Positions 25,896 to 34,632 of a stretch of 64,000 nucleotides of DNA are shown here, piece by piece. Position numbers and translations under genes: made by a program. Under the pieces are notes generated by a model. The model saw nothing but the letters and a program-made list of their open reading frames with translations. It was not told where the DNA came from and ran no database searches. Positions within the stretch are counted from its first letter, which is position 1. Each line of letters opens with the position of its first letter. The stretch comes from Mycobacterium sp. ITM-2016-00316 (GTDB lineage: Bacteria; Actinomycetota; Actinomycetes; Mycobacteriales; Mycobacteriaceae), in the NCBI RefSeq assembly GCF_002968335.2, contig NZ_CP134398.1, forward strand, positions 5,828,001-5,892,000. Direction: 5' to 3'.

Positions 25896-26888
25896 TCAGC
25901 CCCAGCAGTTCTGTTCGGCCCAGGCGGTGTCCTTGGATTCGAGGCCGGGGACGGGCTTGTCGGTGATGAGCTCCGAGCCGGTGTCGTTGAATCCGCTCGG
26001 CTTGGTGCCGTCGGTGGCGAACTTGACCACGGCCTGCACGCCTTGTTCGGCCATCTTTGCCGGGAACTGCATCACCGTGGCGCCGATCTTGCCGGATTTC
26101 ACATCGGCGACGCCGGTGCAGCTGCCGTCGATCGATCCGATGGTGATCTGGTCGGTGCGGCCGGCGGACTGGATGGCCTGATATGCGCCGGCGGCCGCGG
26201 GCTCGTTGATGGTGTAGAGCGCGTTGATGCCCGGTGCGCGCTGGAGGATGTTCTCCATGGCGGTCTGGGCCTTGGTCTGGTCTCCGTTGGTGTTCTCCTG
26301 GCCGACGATCTCCGGGGAACCCTCGGTGATGCCGAAGCCCTCCAGGAATCCGTCGTGCCGGAAGGTGTCGACGGTGCCGCCGGGGGTGCCGTCGAGCATC
26401 ACGATCTGGGGCGGTGCGTCACCGAGGGCGGCTTTCACCCATTTGCCCTGGCTGACGCCGGCGGCCAGGTTGTCGGTGGCGAACGTGGCGTCGACGGCGT
26501 CCTCGGGGTCGGTCGCGGTGTCGAGCGCGATGACCACGACACCGGCGTCGCGGGCCTTCTTGATCGCGTCGAGCACTCCGGTGGAGGAGTTCGGGGTGAT
26601 CAGGATGCCCTTGACGCCCTGGCCGACCATGTTCTCGATGGCCGCGACCTGGCCCTCGTTGTCGCCGTCGAACGCTCCTGCCAGCGCGATCAGCTCGGCG
26701 CCGTCCTTGTCGGCCTGCGCCTTGGCGGCCTCACGCAACTTCACGAAGAACGGATTCGAATCGGTCTTGGTGATCAGTCCGACCTTGATGGCGTCCGAAT
26801 CCGACCCGCCGCAGGCGGTCAGACCCAGAACCAGCGAGCCGGCCATGAGAACCGTCCCGACCGCGTGCGTGCTGCGCTTCCCGAACAT
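25896..26888 (-). CDS. frcB: fructose-type ABC transporter substrate-binding lipoprotein
   Basis: 330 residues. A lipoprotein signal peptide ends in the lipobox LGLTAC. The mature protein is a type I periplasmic-binding fold (VGLITKTDSNPFFVKLREAA; GILITPNSSTGVLDAIKKA; VVIALDTATDPEDAVDATFATDN; YTINEPAAAGAYQAI). It ends in DKPVPGLESKDTAWAEQNCWG, the same type of ending as rhizobial FrcB, which binds fructose (and ribose or mannose more weakly). It is the first gene of the leftward operon. A ligand other than fructose is possible. Confidence 0.85.
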   Translation of the reverse strand: MFGKRSTHAVGTVLMAGSLVLGLTACGGSDSDAIKVGLITKTDSNPFFVKLREAAKAQADKDGAELIALAGAFDGDNEGQVAAIENMVGQGVKGILITPNSSTGVLDAIKKARDAGVVVIALDTATDPEDAVDATFATDNLAAGVSQGKWVKAALGDAPPQIVMLDGTPGGTVDTFRHDGFLEGFGITEGSPEIVGQENTNGDQTKAQTAMENILQRAPGINALYTINEPAAAGAYQAIQSAGRTDQITIGSIDGSCTGVADVKSGKIGATVMQFPAKMAEQGVQAVVKFATDGTKPSGFNDTGSELITDKPVPGLESKDTAWAEQNCWG

Positions 26889-26923
26889 GTGGACTCCCTT
26901 GTCCCCGATGTGACGCGGATCGC

Positions 26924-26933
26924 ATCACGTGAT
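26924..26933. promoter_or_regulatory. palindrome ATCACGTGAT upstream of frcB
   Basis: A perfect 10-base palindrome 36 bases upstream of the frcB start, in the promoter region of the sugar operon. It could bind a second regulator or be chance; it differs from the LacI-type sites further upstream. Confidence 0.3.
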
Positions 26934-26954
26934 CTTCGGGAGCCTAAACCGTAG

Positions 26955-26966
26955 GCAAGCGCTTGC
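26955..26966. promoter_or_regulatory. LacI-family operator upstream of frcB
   Basis: GCAAGCGCTTGC is a perfect 12-base palindrome with the central AGCGCT often seen in LacI-family sites. It is 67 bases upstream of frcB and overlaps a second palindrome, GCGCATGCGC (26965-26974). Probable binding site for the LacI regulator encoded in the operon. Confidence 0.6.
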
Positions 26967-26987
26967 GCATGCGCTTTCGCAGAAATG

Positions 26988-26999
26988 TGAATCGATTCA
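26988..26999. promoter_or_regulatory. second LacI-family operator, TGAATCGATTCA
   Basis: A perfect 12-base palindrome with the classic LacI-type core (TGAAnCGnTTCA), 100 bases upstream of frcB. Its last three bases are also the stop codon of the CitE-like gene. With the site 33 bases away it could allow paired LacI binding. Confidence 0.6.
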
Positions 27000-27848
27000 A
27001 TCCAGGCCGAGCTTCTCGGCGAGGTCGAGCACCGCCTGAGCGCGGGCGCGGGTGGGTCCGACGCTGCCGTCATAGGGCCCGGTGGGCGCGTCGAGGCGCG
27101 CGAGCGTCCGGCGTGCCTCCTCGATGTCCAGCGCCGAGGGGCTGAGCAGGGTGTTGATCGTCTCGGCGTGCTCGGGATCCAGACACAGCCGCCCGGTCAT
27201 GCCCGCGGAGTTGGCGACCGCGGTCTCCCGGGCGAGGTGGCGCGACTGATCGCGCAGGGTGGGCCCGTCGATCGGCGCGGCAAGGCCGGCGGCGCGGCTG
27301 GCGATGACCAGCCGGGCGCGTGGATACGCCAGCACCATCGGATCCTGGCTCATCCCGGTGTCCCGGCGAAAATCACCGAGTCCGAAAGCGATCCGCGAGC
27401 ATCCCGGCGCCCGGGCGATCGCGGTGACCGATTCGATGCCCAGCGCCGATTCGACCAGAGCCACCACCGGCGTTCCGGACGGCAACCGCGCGGCGGTGGC
27501 GGCGATATCGTCGCCGGATTCGGTCTTGGCCAGCATCACGCCGACAAGCCCGGGGGTATGCGCCACGGCGTCCAGGTCGGCCGACCACGCCGAGGTCGCC
27601 ACGCTGTTGATCCGCACCCACGCCTGCGCCCCGGTGCTCAGCCACTCGGCCACCGACACCCGGCCGGCGGGTTTCTGCGCGTCGGGCAGTCCGTCCTCGA
27701 TGTCCAGCACGATCGCATCGGCGCTGCTGGCGATGGCTGCGTCATACGCCTCACCGCCATCGGGGGTCCCCGGCTGCAGCAGCCACGTGCGGGCCAGTGA
27801 CCAGTGCGGCTTCCGGCGTCGCTGCGTTGCCTGCGGTGAAACTGTCAC
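26997..27848 (-). CDS. CitE/HpcH-like CoA lyase or aldolase
   Basis: 283 residues. The TIM-barrel of the CitE/HpcH family is shown by IVLDIEDGLPDAQKPAGR (metal-binding Asp/Glu), AWVRINSV (conserved Arg), VVALVESALGIESVTAIA, and IAFGLGDFRRDTGM. Mycobacterial CitE-like proteins cleave or form C-C bonds on CoA esters such as malyl- or citramalyl-CoA. There are no other citrate lyase subunits here, so it is not citrate lyase proper. It lies upstream of the frc operon in the same direction with a 108-base gap full of palindromes, so it may or may not be co-regulated. Confidence 0.82.
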   Translation of the reverse strand: MTVSPQATQRRRKPHWSLARTWLLQPGTPDGGEAYDAAIASSADAIVLDIEDGLPDAQKPAGRVSVAEWLSTGAQAWVRINSVATSAWSADLDAVAHTPGLVGVMLAKTESGDDIAATAARLPSGTPVVALVESALGIESVTAIARAPGCSRIAFGLGDFRRDTGMSQDPMVLAYPRARLVIASRAAGLAAPIDGPTLRDQSRHLARETAVANSAGMTGRLCLDPEHAETINTLLSPSALDIEEARRTLARLDAPTGPYDGSVGPTRARAQAVLDLAEKLGLD

Positions 27849-28021
27849 GCGTGCACCTTTCGCTCGGCGATGTCCCTTCCATCGTCCGAGCCGATCGGCG
27901 CCCTGGCCAGATTAAGCACATAATGTTCACCGGCCCGTGGGCTGCGGCACGTCAAGGCCATCGCATTTGGCGTTTCTTCGGACCGCGGGGGCGAAGGTGT
28001 TGTGAAATAGCGTGACACACG

Positions 28022-29308
28022 ATGCCGTTGATACGGGGCTCCATGCACAAGCTGACGGCGGTCCTGGCCGCCTCTCTCGACCCCGTGTCCCTGATGAGCA
28101 GGATCGCCGAGCAGACGTGCCTGTTCACCCCCAAGGCCGACGGTGCCGCCATCAGCATCTACACCCAGGACAAGAAGTTCGTCGTCGTGTCAGCCCACGG
28201 GCTGGTGGCATCCCTGCTCGGCCTGGTACTGCCCGGGGAGGGCACCTTCCAGGGACGTGCGATCGCCACCGGGCGGCCCCAGGTGAGCCATGAAACCTCT
28301 TCCGACATGTCGCTGACCTCAGAGGTTCGTGAGATCGGCAACCGGTTGGGCATCCACTCCCTGGTGGTGATTCCGTTGATGCACAACGGCATCGCGATCG
28401 GCGCGCTGTCCGTCACGGCGACCGAGGCCCACAGGTTCAACGACGCCGACGTCCTCGCCATCACCTCGATCAGCCAGTTCGTCTCGGCCCTGATCGACTC
28501 GCACTCGGAGCTGTCGCGGCTACTCGAGGACCTGCTGGGCGACCCCCGCATACCAAATGCCGAGACGGCCGCTCGTTTTCTGGCGTCGGTGCTGCTACCC
28601 GAGGCCCTACGGGAAGACCAGTTTCACGACCAGTTGGACGCCCTGCTGTCGACGCCGGCCGAGCTTCAGCCGGTCTTCCAACCCGTTGTCGACCTGACCA
28701 GTGGCCGCACGCTCGGCTTCGAGGGGTTGTCCCGATTTCCGGCACAGCCGGAGGTGAGCCCCGCCCAATGGTTCGCGACCGCACGCCGGCTCGGCCGCAG
28801 CTATCCGCTGGAACTGCTGGCACTGCGGCGCATCCTCGCCGCCGCGAGTGCCATCCCGAACGATTGTTTTCTCGCGGTCAATCTGAGTCCGCTGACGGCC
28901 CTCGATCCGACCGTGCAGGACATCTTGACCTCCGCCGAGTCTCGACTCGTGGTGGAGATCACCGAGCACGAGCCGTTTCCCGAGGACTTCGCCGTTCGGT
29001 TGCAGCCGTTGCGGGACAAAGGTATCGACCTGGCCATCGATGATGCCGGCGCCGGGTTCGCCAGCTTCACTCAGCTGCTTCGGCTTCGACCGGACATGAT
29101 CAAGATCGACGGCGAACTGACCTCCGATATCGACAACGACCCCGTCAAACGAGCGCTGGCCACATCCATCGTGCAACTCGCCACCGAGCTGGGCTCGTCG
29201 ACGGTCGCCGAGGCCATCGAGAACCCCCAGCAGATGTGCGCCCTGCGGGCCCTGGGAATCCAGTACGGGCAGGGGTACCTGCTCGGCCGACCGGGCCACA
29301 TCAGGTGA
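28022..29308 (+). CDS. GAF-EAL cyclic-di-GMP phosphodiesterase
   Basis: 428 residues; an ATG seven codons in is an alternative start. Residues 15-165 form a GAF sensor domain (ISIYTQDKKFVVVSAHG; IHSLVVIPLMHNGIAIGALSV). Residues 205-425 form an EAL domain with the catalytic set intact: EGLSR from Glu234, VNLSP, VEITEHE, LAIDDAGAGFAS (metal-binding Asp pair), MIKIDGEL, AEAIEN and QGYLLGRP. There is no GGDEF domain, so it should only degrade cyclic-di-GMP, gated by whatever binds GAF. Soluble, cytoplasmic. Single gene, with no partner cyclase beside it. Confidence 0.88.
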   Translation: MPLIRGSMHKLTAVLAASLDPVSLMSRIAEQTCLFTPKADGAAISIYTQDKKFVVVSAHGLVASLLGLVLPGEGTFQGRAIATGRPQVSHETSSDMSLTSEVREIGNRLGIHSLVVIPLMHNGIAIGALSVTATEAHRFNDADVLAITSISQFVSALIDSHSELSRLLEDLLGDPRIPNAETAARFLASVLLPEALREDQFHDQLDALLSTPAELQPVFQPVVDLTSGRTLGFEGLSRFPAQPEVSPAQWFATARRLGRSYPLELLALRRILAAASAIPNDCFLAVNLSPLTALDPTVQDILTSAESRLVVEITEHEPFPEDFAVRLQPLRDKGIDLAIDDAGAGFASFTQLLRLRPDMIKIDGELTSDIDNDPVKRALATSIVQLATELGSSTVAEAIENPQQMCALRALGIQYGQGYLLGRPGHIR

Positions 29309-29424
29309 ATCGGCCCGCTGCGCTCACGGCTGGATCACCAGCCGGCTGATCAGTGCGCCGGGGGCTCCCGTGAGGGAGAGTCAAGCCGCGGAATAGTGCC
29401 CCGAGACCGGGCGTTGGCGCACAT

Positions 29425-30093
29425 ATGAAGATCGGAATCATCGGTGCAGGGCTGATCGGCGGGACACTGACCCGTCGGCTGCGCGAACTCGGGCACGACG
29501 TGGCCGTGGCGAATTCGCGGGCGCCCGAAACGCTCACCGACCTGGCGAACGAAACCGGCGCGACGGCGGTGTGGGCCAAGGACGCCGCGGCCGGCGCCGA
29601 CCTCGTCATCGTGAGCATCCCGCAGAAGAACGTGCCCGATCTCGCCGACGGCATCGTCGATGCGCGCAAGCCCGGCGCACCGGTGATCGAGACCAACAAC
29701 TACTACCCCCAGCAACGCGACGGGGAGATCCCGGCCATCGAGGACGGTCAAGCCGAAAGCGCCTGGGTCGCCGAACAGATCGGTGCGCCGGTGTACAAGG
29801 TGTTCAACGGGATCTTCTGGAAGCATCTGCTGAAGAAGGGCACCCCCAGCGGTGCATCCGATCGCATCGCGCTCCCGATCGCCGGCGAGGACGGACCGGG
29901 ACGCGACTTGGTGCACGGGATCGTCGAGCAGCTCGGATTCGATCCTGTCGATGCCGGGCCGATCTCCGAGTCGTGGCGCCAACAACCCGGGACGCCGGTG
30001 TACGGCAAGGACTTCGACGTCGAGAACACTGTGAAGGCCCTGGCGGCGGCGACACCCGAGCGTACGGCCGAGTGGAGCGCGCGAACGATGTAG
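29425..30093 (+). CDS. F420-dependent NADP reductase-like protein
   Basis: 222 residues. The Rossmann start MKIGIIGAGLIGGTLTRRL is followed by VAVANSRAPETLTDLA, whose NSR segment is the NADP 2'-phosphate site found in F420:NADP oxidoreductases (FNO) and their relatives. VIETNNYYPQQRDGEI is also typical of the family. In actinobacteria such proteins move hydride between F420H2 and NADP or reduce other substrates; the F420 contact cannot be confirmed by eye. It precedes the CocE-type esterase by 24 bases and may be co-transcribed. Confidence 0.8.
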   Translation: MKIGIIGAGLIGGTLTRRLRELGHDVAVANSRAPETLTDLANETGATAVWAKDAAAGADLVIVSIPQKNVPDLADGIVDARKPGAPVIETNNYYPQQRDGEIPAIEDGQAESAWVAEQIGAPVYKVFNGIFWKHLLKKGTPSGASDRIALPIAGEDGPGRDLVHGIVEQLGFDPVDAGPISESWRQQPGTPVYGKDFDVENTVKALAAATPERTAEWSARTM

Positions 30094-30117
30094 GTCTTTC
30101 CCGGCGATCGGCGGTCC

Positions 30118-31824
30118 ATGATGGACACCATGACCCGGACAGCCCCCACCGACGCCGCGCTGCCCGACCGGCCCTGGCGGCGTCCGGGTGCTGCCCGGTA
30201 TGCGATCGAGCGCGTGCGGGGAATCGTGCGCCCGCCGGTGCGGGTGTATGAGCCGGACGGTGAGATGCCGATCATCGAGCACGACGCGCCGATCGCCCTG
30301 CGGGACGGAACAGTGCTGTGCGCCAACGTGTATCGGCCTCCCGGCGAAGGAGCATTCCCGGTACTGGTCTGTGCACACCCCTACGGCAAGGACAAGCTGC
30401 CGAAGATCGGGCGCTTCGGCAGCTCGTTCTCCTTCCAGTACCGCGCACTGCGGCAGACCGGCCCGATCCGATTCTCGACGCTGACCAGTTGGGAGGCACC
30501 CGACCCCGCGTGGTGGACCGCCAAGGGATACGTCGTCGTCAACTGCGACCTGCGTGGCGCAGGCACCTCCGATGGCGTCGGCGACCTCATGTCGGTGCAG
30601 GAAGGCCGCGATGTCTACGACGTGGTGGAGTGGGCGGCCGGGCAACCCTGGAGCACCGGCGCGGTCGGCATGATCGGTGTCTCCTACCTCGCCATCTCGC
30701 AGTACGAGGGCGCGGCGCAACGCCCGCCGCACCTGCGCGCCATCGTTCCCTGGGAAGGTATGACCGATCCCTACCGCGACCTGCTGCGCCCGGGTGGCAT
30801 CCGGGAGACGGGTTTCGTCAGGCTCTGGTCCACCGGCCTCAAGGCCAACCGCCTCACCTACTCGCTGGGCGACCGCTCCGCCGAACACCCGGTGCGCGAT
30901 GACTATTGGCGATCCATCGTGCCCGACCTGGGCACGATCGATGTCCCGGCGTTGATCTGCGCCAGCTTCTCGGACAACAACCTGCACAGCCGTGGCTCGT
31001 TCCGGGCCTTCCAGCGCATCGCCTCGCGGGACAAGCACCTCTACACCCACCGCAGCGGCAAATGGGCGACGTTCTACAGCGACGAGGCCCGCCGCGCTCA
31101 GCTGGCCTTCCTGGACCGCCACCTGCGCGGAGCCGACGCGGCCGAATTGCCCACCGTACGCCTGGAGGTCCGGGAGAGCCGAGACGTCATCGCCGCAGTG
31201 CGCGACGAGACCACCTGGCCGCCGGCATCGACGCGGTGGACTGCCCTGCACCTCACGACCGGCGGCCTGACAACGGAGCCTGCCGCGGCGGGTGGATCCA
31301 TATCGTTCGACACTCGGATCGGCGGTGCCCGTCTCGGCTGGACCGTCCCGGCGGACACCGAGATCACCGGTCCGGCGGCGCTGCGGCTGTTCGTCGAGAT
31401 GGCCGGTGCGGACGACGTCGACCTCTATGTGGGTGTCGAAAAGTGGTGCGGCACAGAGTATGTACCCTTCGAAGGCTCCTACGGCTTCGGCCGCGACCGG
31501 GTGGCCACCGGGTGGATGCGCGCCTCCATGCGCGCTCTGGACGACGACGCCTCGCAGCCGCACGAACCCGTGCCCAGCTACACCCGTCCCGAGCCACTGC
31601 GCCCCGGCCAGATCGTCCAGATCGATATTCCGCTGGGGCCGTCAGCGACGTTGTTCCGAGCCGGCGAACAACTCCGCCTCGTCGTCGCCGGCCGCTGGCT
31701 CTGGCCGCGCAACCCACTCACCGGACAGTTCCCCGCCGCCTATGAACAGGGGCCGCGCGGAACCTGCACGCTGCACTGGGGGCCCGCGCACCCGGCGCGA
31801 CTCCTGGTGCCTGTCGCCCGGTGA
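30118..31824 (+). CDS. CocE/NonD-family hydrolase (S15 peptidase fold)
   Basis: 568 residues. The alpha/beta hydrolase core has GVSYLAI with nucleophile Ser189, an oxyanion region near HPYGKDKLPKIGRFG, and VVVNCDLRGAGTSDG. It is followed by the C-terminal jelly-roll domain of cocaine esterase and X-Pro dipeptidyl peptidases (LHLTTGGLTTEPAAAGGSIS; TGPAALRLFVEMAGADDVDL; LRPGQIVQIDIPLGPSATLF). No signal peptide, so probably cytoplasmic. The likely substrate is an ester or acyl-amide, not identifiable from sequence. Three ATGs occur in the first five codons. Confidence 0.88.
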   Translation: MMDTMTRTAPTDAALPDRPWRRPGAARYAIERVRGIVRPPVRVYEPDGEMPIIEHDAPIALRDGTVLCANVYRPPGEGAFPVLVCAHPYGKDKLPKIGRFGSSFSFQYRALRQTGPIRFSTLTSWEAPDPAWWTAKGYVVVNCDLRGAGTSDGVGDLMSVQEGRDVYDVVEWAAGQPWSTGAVGMIGVSYLAISQYEGAAQRPPHLRAIVPWEGMTDPYRDLLRPGGIRETGFVRLWSTGLKANRLTYSLGDRSAEHPVRDDYWRSIVPDLGTIDVPALICASFSDNNLHSRGSFRAFQRIASRDKHLYTHRSGKWATFYSDEARRAQLAFLDRHLRGADAAELPTVRLEVRESRDVIAAVRDETTWPPASTRWTALHLTTGGLTTEPAAAGGSISFDTRIGGARLGWTVPADTEITGPAALRLFVEMAGADDVDLYVGVEKWCGTEYVPFEGSYGFGRDRVATGWMRASMRALDDDASQPHEPVPSYTRPEPLRPGQIVQIDIPLGPSATLFRAGEQLRLVVAGRWLWPRNPLTGQFPAAYEQGPRGTCTLHWGPAHPARLLVPVAR

Positions 31825-31849
31825 AATTCTGGGTACGTATCGTTCGACT

Positions 31850-33082
31850 GTGACCTCACGACCGCAGCTGGACGTTCTGGTGGTCGGCGCCGGGCCCGCG
31901 GGAATGGCGTTGGCGGCGGCGTGTGGGCGGCTCGGGCTGGTCACCGGATTGTTGGACCCCTCCCCGGACCGGCCCTGGACGGCCACTTACGGGATGTGGA
32001 GCCCGCAGGTACCGGCGGATCTGCCCGCGTCGGTGATCGCGGCCCGGGCCGCCGGCCGGGCGATCGCACTGACCGAGCACCAGTTGGGTTGGGAGTACGC
32101 CGTTCTCGATGTGCCCGAGCTTCATCGTCACCTCAGTGACCAGCTGGCCGGGGTGCACATTCACACCGGTCGCGCGCTCGGGTCACCGGAGTGTGGGGTC
32201 ATCACGCTGGCCGACGGATCGGAGTTGCGCGCCGCCGTCGTCGTCGACGCCGGCGGCCGGTCACGCCCGCTGGATCCCCGCCCGGCGCGCAACGCGTCCG
32301 CAGACCAGACGGCCTACGGGGTGGTGCTCGACGAGGACGCGGCGGCACCACTCACCCGACCCGGAGACGCCCTGTTCATGGACTGGCGCACCGACCACGG
32401 GGAGTCCGGTTGGCCGACGTTCCTGTACGCGGTGCCCCTCGGCGGTGGCCAGGTCCTGCTGGAAGAGACCTCGCTGGCCCGGCGGCCGGGACTTTCACTG
32501 CCCGTGTTGCGCCGCCGGCTGCAGGCCCGGCTGGCCCGGCACGGCGTGCGGATCCCGGAAGGCGCACGCAGCGAGAAGGTTTCGTTTCCGCTGGATCAAC
32601 CACGGCACAACGGCAGAACTTCGCTCGGGTTCGGTGCGGCAGCGCCATTGATCCACCCGGCAACGGGGTTCAGCGTCGCCGCATCGCTGCACCTCGCCCC
32701 GCGCGTGGCGGCGGCGCTCGCCGCCCACCTGCCGGAAGGTCCGGACAGGGCGCTGACAGCAGCTCGGCAGATCGTCTGGCCACGCTCGGCACGAGCGATC
32801 CACCGCTTCCGGCTGATCGGCCTGGAAGCACTGCTGCGGATGCGTTCCGAAGAGGTCCCGAGCTTCTTCGAGACCTTCTTCGCCCTGCCCGAGGCGCACC
32901 GCTGGACCTACCTGACCGCACGCGACGATGTGCCTGGCACGGCCGTGGCCATGAGTCACCTGTTCCGGCTGGCGGACGGGCGGTTACGCCGCCATCTCGT
33001 CAGCTCGGCCGTCCGCCGGTCGGCGCCCGCCGCTGTTTCAGCGCCTCCAGCAATCGATGCTCGGCCTCCTGGCCCGGCCTGA
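31850..33082 (+). CDS. lycopene beta-cyclase (FAD-dependent, CrtL/CrtY type)
   Basis: 410 residues from a GTG start. The Rossmann motif VVGAGPAGMALAAACGRLGL binds FAD. YGMWSPQVP, LLEETSLARRPGLSL (with the FxEET-type catalytic motif) and GAAAPLIHPATGFSVAASL are hallmarks of bacterial and plant beta-cyclases, which close the ends of lycopene to beta-ionone rings in carotenoid synthesis. Mycobacteria usually use the small heterodimeric CrtYc/CrtYd; this single-chain form resembles the Rhodococcus CrtL. No other carotenoid gene is adjacent. The last 83 bases overlap the convergent permease gene. Confidence 0.85.
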   Translation: MTSRPQLDVLVVGAGPAGMALAAACGRLGLVTGLLDPSPDRPWTATYGMWSPQVPADLPASVIAARAAGRAIALTEHQLGWEYAVLDVPELHRHLSDQLAGVHIHTGRALGSPECGVITLADGSELRAAVVVDAGGRSRPLDPRPARNASADQTAYGVVLDEDAAAPLTRPGDALFMDWRTDHGESGWPTFLYAVPLGGGQVLLEETSLARRPGLSLPVLRRRLQARLARHGVRIPEGARSEKVSFPLDQPRHNGRTSLGFGAAAPLIHPATGFSVAASLHLAPRVAAALAAHLPEGPDRALTAARQIVWPRSARAIHRFRLIGLEALLRMRSEEVPSFFETFFALPEAHRWTYLTARDDVPGTAVAMSHLFRLADGRLRRHLVSSAVRRSAPAAVSAPPAIDARPPGPA

Positions 33083-34463
33083 TCCCCGTCGGGATGCGCA
33101 GCAGGAAAAACACGCCGAGAATCCACCAGGCGCCGAACAGGATCCACGGCTGCACGTCGAGGAATGCGGGCATACCCGGCAGATAGAGGCTGAGCAGCCC
33201 GGTGCAGAGGACCACGGCGGCGCCGCCGATCAGCAGGCCGCCCTTCCCCTTGCCACCGACGCGAAGCGGCCGGTCCATCTGCGGTTCGCGGCGACGCAGA
33301 ACGAGGAACACGACCGACACCAGCAGGTAGGCGATGACGATGCTCGGGGAGCCCGAGTCGACGAGCCATACCAGCATCGCCTCGCCCAGAAACGGGGCGA
33401 TGAACGACAGGCCGCCGATGAACAGCAGCGCGTTGATCGGGGTGCGGAACCTCGGGTGCAGCTTGCCGAACCAGGCGGGCAGCATGCCCGAGCGCGCCAT
33501 CGAGTACATCAGTCGCGATGCCCCCAGCAGTAAGGAGTTCCAGGACGTCAGGATTCCGGCGATGCCGCCCGCGATCAGGAGCTTCGCCATCACCTCGTTG
33601 CCGAACATGGCACCGAATGCATCGGCTGTGGCGATGTCGGCCTCGGCCAGTTCGCTGGCCGGCATCGCCGACGACGTGGTCACGATGGTGATGAGGTACC
33701 AGATCGTCGCCAGCACCACGGCGATGACGACCAGGCGACCGATCTGACGGGCGGGCACGTTGACTTCCTCGGCGGACTGCGGGATGACGTCGAAACCGAC
33801 GAACAGGAACGGCACCACCACCAGCACGGCGAAGAACCCTGCCGTGCCACCGGTGATGAGCGGTTGCATGTTCTCGATTGACCCGCCGGTGAAGGACCCG
33901 AACACCAGCATCAGGCCGATGATCAGCAGCAGCACCACCACGAAAGTCTGTGCCACGCTGGCGAATTTGACCCCGAGGATGTTGACGGTGGTGATCACCA
34001 CCGCGGCAATCGCGCCCACCAGCGCCCAGGTGAGATAGACCTCGCTGCCGGCAACGTCCCACAACTTCACCTGGTTGAGGTCGGGAAAGAGGTACAGCGC
34101 GGTCCGCGGAAGGGCCACGGCCTCGAACGCCACGATGGTGACGTAGCCGCCGACAATCCCCCACGAGCCGATGAATGACCACCGTGGCCCCATGCCGCGA
34201 AGCAGGAAGTTGTGCTCCCCGCCCGCCTTCGGCATGGCTGCGGTGAGCTCGGCGTAGGTCAGGCCGACGACGCCCATGATCACACCGCCGGCCATCATCG
34301 CCAGCACGGCACCGAGCGTGCCCGCCGACCCGATCCAGTCCCCGGTCAGCACCACCCAGCCGAAGCCGATCATGGCTCCGAATCCGAGAGCCAGCACATC
34401 CCAGTTGCCGAGAACCTTCAACAGCGAGGCTTCCTCGGTCGTGTCGACTACGTTTCGCTCCAT
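33000..34463 (-). CDS. APC-family amino acid/amine permease
   Basis: 487 residues with 12 predicted helices. LALGFGAMIGFGWVVLTGDW is the unwound TM1 substrate site, with GGVIMGVVGLTYAELTAAMPKAGGEHNFL after it as in APC transporters. Later blocks (TSWNSLLLGASRLMYSMARSGMLP; HPRFRTPINALLFIGG) match the family. The substrate, an amino acid or polyamine, cannot be assigned. The C-terminal 83 bases overlap the lycopene cyclase gene on the other strand. Confidence 0.85.
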   Translation of the reverse strand: MERNVVDTTEEASLLKVLGNWDVLALGFGAMIGFGWVVLTGDWIGSAGTLGAVLAMMAGGVIMGVVGLTYAELTAAMPKAGGEHNFLLRGMGPRWSFIGSWGIVGGYVTIVAFEAVALPRTALYLFPDLNQVKLWDVAGSEVYLTWALVGAIAAVVITTVNILGVKFASVAQTFVVVLLLIIGLMLVFGSFTGGSIENMQPLITGGTAGFFAVLVVVPFLFVGFDVIPQSAEEVNVPARQIGRLVVIAVVLATIWYLITIVTTSSAMPASELAEADIATADAFGAMFGNEVMAKLLIAGGIAGILTSWNSLLLGASRLMYSMARSGMLPAWFGKLHPRFRTPINALLFIGGLSFIAPFLGEAMLVWLVDSGSPSIVIAYLLVSVVFLVLRRREPQMDRPLRVGGKGKGGLLIGGAAVVLCTGLLSLYLPGMPAFLDVQPWILFGAWWILGVFFLLRIPTGIRPGQEAEHRLLEALKQRRAPTGGRPS

Positions 34464-34632
34464 CGGAACTCACCTCTCCGGTGCTCGTCCTGATTGCGGT
34501 CGTGCGCGTGGACTCACGGTAGCCGTTTCGGCGGCACCCGGTGGCCGGTGAACGACGAAAAGAGTGACGGTGGCGAAGAATGAGCTGCTGCAGTCGGCTC
34601 GGGCCTGTTCGCCGGTGTGATCGTGCCGAGCG

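Noticed and set aside
29350-31563. A 737-codon open frame on the - strand
   Set aside because: Antisense to the F420/NADP reductase-like and CocE genes, both of which have clear motifs; composition is typical of a high-GC shadow frame.
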